The notes under the pieces: model-generated
Seen by the model: only the letters and a program-made list of their open reading frames with translations
Told to the model about the DNA's origin: nothing
The model's database searches: none
Part shown: positions 33,969 to 35,930 of the stretch, piece after piece
Layout of the letters: every line of letters begins with the position of its first letter
Numbering within the stretch: the stretch's first letter is position 1
DNA from: JAKSUT01 sp045616505
GTDB taxonomy: Bacteria; Cyanobacteriota; Vampirovibrionia; Gastranaerophilales; Gastranaerophilaceae
Length of the DNA stretch: 35,930 bases
NCBI GenBank assembly: GCA_045616505.1
Contig: JAZLGV010000010.1
Coordinates: forward strand, 1 to 35,930
Direction: 5' to 3'
Position numbers and translations under genes: made by a program

Positions 33969-35123
33969 ATGAAACGATATATAGCTCTTGTAGATTGTGA
34001 TTCTTTTTTTGTATCTTGCGAACAGGCAGAAAATCCTGATTTGTTAGGCAAACCTGTTTGTGTCTTGAGCAATAATGGCGGATGTGTTGTTTCACGTTCA
34101 AAAGAAGCAAAACAAGTTGGTGTAAAGATGGGTGAGCCGTATTTTCTTGCAAAAAAGGCTTATCCTGATGTTATTTATATCTATGGTGATTTGCAAAAGT
34201 ATTCAAAATTTTCAAAAAAAGTTATGTCATGTTTAAAAAATTTTTCTTCTGATGTTGAGCAATATTCAATAGACGAGGCTTTTATTGATATAACTGGGAC
34301 AAAAAAATTATACAAAAAAAATTATGTCGAAATAGCTAAAATGATACGTGAAAAAATTTTTGAAGAAACACAAATTCCTGTATCAATTGGTTTGAGTGTA
34401 TCAAAAACTTTGGCAAAATTGGCAAGTGACAAAGCTAAAGATACTGGTGGTTTGTATGTTATAGGTTCTGCAAAAATAAATAAAATTTTAAAAGAAACTG
34501 ATATTGATGATGTTTGGGGTATCGGAAAAAATCTGCAAACATTTTTTAAACGTTGGGGGATTTATAAATGCAACGGTATAATAAATTCTTCTGATGAGTG
34601 GTTGAAGAAAAATTTGGGAATAGTTGCGGTTAGAATGAAACATGAACTTATGGGAGAAGTTGTTTCGCCTGTTTCAAATGAGGTTAAACTACCTAAATCT
34701 ATTCAAAATACTTCTGCACTAAAAAGTTTTACGACTGATAAAACTATTTTGAAACAAGAATTGAGCAAACATATTCACAAATCTTGTGTAAAAATCAGAA
34801 AAAATGGTGGTACTGCATCAATTATTGGCATGATGTTGAGGACAAAAGATTTTCAAGTTTTTTATAGAAAAAGACAATTAGATTATCCGACAAATTTTGA
34901 AATAGAGGTTTCAAATAATGTAATGGCGATGCTTGATGAAATTTATCAAGAAGGTACAATATACAGAAGTACAGGGGTAATGCTTGAAAATATAGTTTAT
35001 AGTGATTCTAGACAGCAATCGTTTTTTGAAGATGAAAAACTTGTAAAAAATAGAAATTTGGCAAAAGCGATAGATAAAATTGAAGATAAATTTGGTTCAA
35101 ATACTATAAGAATTGGTTATTAG
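33969..35123 (+). CDS. umuC: Y-family DNA polymerase, UmuC-like
   Basis: Error-prone translesion polymerase. The metal ligands are D9 (in ALVDCDSFF) and D102/E103 (in SIDEAF). The segment VLSNNGGCVVSRSKEAKQVGVKMGEPYF resembles UmuC more than DinB, where the corresponding text is shorter. The finger/palm parts, a helix-hairpin-helix thumb region (DDVWGIGKNLQTFFKRWGI) and a little-finger domain are present. At 384 residues it is shorter than E. coli UmuC (about 420). No umuD-like gene is adjacent and I see no LexA-type palindrome. The start is the first ATG, directly downstream of a -10, probably leaderless. Confidence 0.85.
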   Translation: MKRYIALVDCDSFFVSCEQAENPDLLGKPVCVLSNNGGCVVSRSKEAKQVGVKMGEPYFLAKKAYPDVIYIYGDLQKYSKFSKKVMSCLKNFSSDVEQYSIDEAFIDITGTKKLYKKNYVEIAKMIREKIFEETQIPVSIGLSVSKTLAKLASDKAKDTGGLYVIGSAKINKILKETDIDDVWGIGKNLQTFFKRWGIYKCNGIINSSDEWLKKNLGIVAVRMKHELMGEVVSPVSNEVKLPKSIQNTSALKSFTTDKTILKQELSKHIHKSCVKIRKNGGTASIIGMMLRTKDFQVFYRKRQLDYPTNFEIEVSNNVMAMLDEIYQEGTIYRSTGVMLENIVYSDSRQQSFFEDEKLVKNRNLAKAIDKIEDKFGSNTIRIGY

Positions 35124-35219
35124 CATTTTGATAAACCAAATTTTAACTTATGTAAAGAACTAAAAATTACAAAAAGCCTAAAACCTAAAAACTGTGGTAT
35201 TATTTAAAAGTTAGAAAAT

Positions 35220-35235
35220 AAGGAGAAGAACAATA
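35220..35235 (+). promoter_or_regulatory. infC ribosome-binding site with AUA start codon
   Basis: AAGGAG at 35220-35225 is followed after seven bases by ATA (35233-35235), in frame with the IF-3 coding sequence. The first in-frame ATG is 30 bases further on at 35263 and lacks a well-spaced Shine-Dalgarno. Non-standard AUU/AUC/AUA starts are an established feature of infC genes, where they allow IF-3 to repress its own translation. Confidence 0.75.
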
Positions 35236-35757
35236 GCAAACGAGGATAAAAATAAACCTATAATGAACGACAAAATTCGTTCAAAAGAAGTAAGGTTGAT
35301 AACACAAGACGGTGAAAATAAAGGTGTAGTGCCAACATCACAAGCTCTTCAAATGGCAGAAGATGCAGATTTAGATTTGATTTTAATTAGTCCAAATCAA
35401 GAGCCACCAGTTGCGAAGATTTTGGATTATGGAAAATATAAATACGAAGTTGAAAAAAGAGCAAAAGAAGCAAAGAAAAAACAACATATCGTAGAAATTA
35501 AAGAAGTAAAAATAAGATATAAAATAGATATTCACGATTATCAAGTGAGAATAAAAAATATTAGAAAATTTATTTCACAAGGTAACAAAGTAAAAATTGT
35601 TGTAATGTTGAGAGGTCGTGAAATGCAACATTCACAACTTGCTTTCGATTTGCTGAACAGATTTGTTCAGGACTTGGAAGGCTCTTCTGTTGTGGTTGAA
35701 AAGAAACCACAGATTGAAGGACGTAACGTTGTGTTATTTTTAGCACCACAATCTTAA
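35233..35757 (+). CDS. infC: Translation initiation factor IF-3 (AUA start)
   Basis: Binds the 30S subunit, prevents premature joining of 50S and checks initiator tRNA and start-codon choice. The N-domain has GVVPTSQALQMAEDADLDLILISPNQEPPVAKILDYGKYKYE; the linker is Lys-rich; the C-domain shows KEVKIRYKIDIHDY, MLRGREMQHSQLAFDLL and PQIEGRNVVLFLAP. Reading from AUA gives 174 residues beginning MANEDKNKPI, with an N-terminal extension of normal size; starting at the ATG would give 164. The usual followers rpmI and rplT do not appear in the 173 bases left. The 35124-35219 spacer holds no clear terminator or promoter. Confidence 0.94.
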   Translation: MANEDKNKPIMNDKIRSKEVRLITQDGENKGVVPTSQALQMAEDADLDLILISPNQEPPVAKILDYGKYKYEVEKRAKEAKKKQHIVEIKEVKIRYKIDIHDYQVRIKNIRKFISQGNKVKIVVMLRGREMQHSQLAFDLLNRFVQDLEGSSVVVEKKPQIEGRNVVLFLAPQS

Positions 35758-35830
35758 TATTATTTATTTACGTAAAAACTTAGGTAACTATATATTATTT
35801 TTCACTAAATTTGTTTAAAATCTAATAATA

Positions 35831-35912
35831 TTGTCATTCTAAATTTGATTTGGAATCTTATGAAAAACTATAAGATTCCAGATATTTTCTGACGAAAATT
35901 CTGGAATGACAA
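35831..35912. repeat. MITE-like palindromic intergenic element
   Basis: TTGTCATTC at 35831-35839 and GAATGACAA at 35904-35912 are perfect 9-bp terminal inverted repeats. Inside, TGGAATCTTAT (35851-35861) and ATAAGATTCCA (35870-35880) form a perfect 11-bp hairpin. A second hairpin, CCAGATATTTTC/GAAAATTCTGG (35878-35904), overlaps its foot. No coding capacity is present. It looks like a small non-autonomous mobile element or dispersed intergenic repeat; it could also end infC transcription. Confidence 0.7.
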
Positions 35913-35930
35913 AGAGTATAAATATGTCAC

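Overview
The window is very AT-rich, gene-dense chromosomal DNA from a bacterium with a small, compact genome. My best guess is a non-photosynthetic cyanobacterial relative (Vampirovibrionia/Melainabacteria, probably Gastranaerophilales). The reasons are the LL-diaminopimelate aminotransferase (the DAP route of cyanobacteria, plants and chlamydiae), pyruvate phosphate dikinase, the low GC and the general flavour of the housekeeping proteins. This is inference; no rRNA or other decisive marker is present. I see no tRNA, rRNA, CRISPR array, transposase or phage gene.

Layout. 1-272: AT-rich non-coding DNA with a cluster of 9-mers close to the cyanobacterial DnaA box. 273-7564: metG, ruvB (-), an operon dapL / nitroreductase / SDR, then recF (-), a ubiE/menG-type methyltransferase (-) and a small coiled-coil ORF (-). 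7806-18603: a 2758-residue coiled-coil protein of unknown function whose end overlaps glcD, followed by cutA and an HExxH protein, apparently one operon. 18606-24682: a zinc-site-less M16 protein (-), highly codon-adapted ppdK with a clear terminator, a uridine-kinase-like kinase, and a GshB-like ATP-grasp enzyme (-). 24794-30113: glmU, a 77-residue LuxR-type regulator, an unusual mnmA, and clpB (-). 30212-32152: a tandem duplication of a complete transcription unit (structured leader, unknown basic protein, terminator). 32153-35757: rarA (-), a small secreted Gln/Asn-rich protein, a UmuC-like polymerase and infC starting at AUA. The window closes with a small MITE-like palindromic element.

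How the genes fit together. Most are housekeeping: translation (metG, mnmA, infC), recombination and repair (ruvB, recF, rarA, umuC-like), envelope precursors (dapL, glmU), central carbon metabolism (ppdK, glcD) and protein quality control (clpB). The four repair genes share an architecture: a -10 element 6-7 bases before the ATG and no Shine-Dalgarno, which predicts leaderless mRNAs. Many convergent pairs end within a few bases of each other without a hairpin terminator.

The least explained parts are the giant coiled-coil protein and its operon, the duplicated unit with its conserved leader, and the DnaA-box-like cluster. Several enzymes also have altered active sites: the M16 protein lacks HxxEH, the GshB-like enzyme has a replaced substrate loop, and MnmA lacks its second catalytic cysteine.
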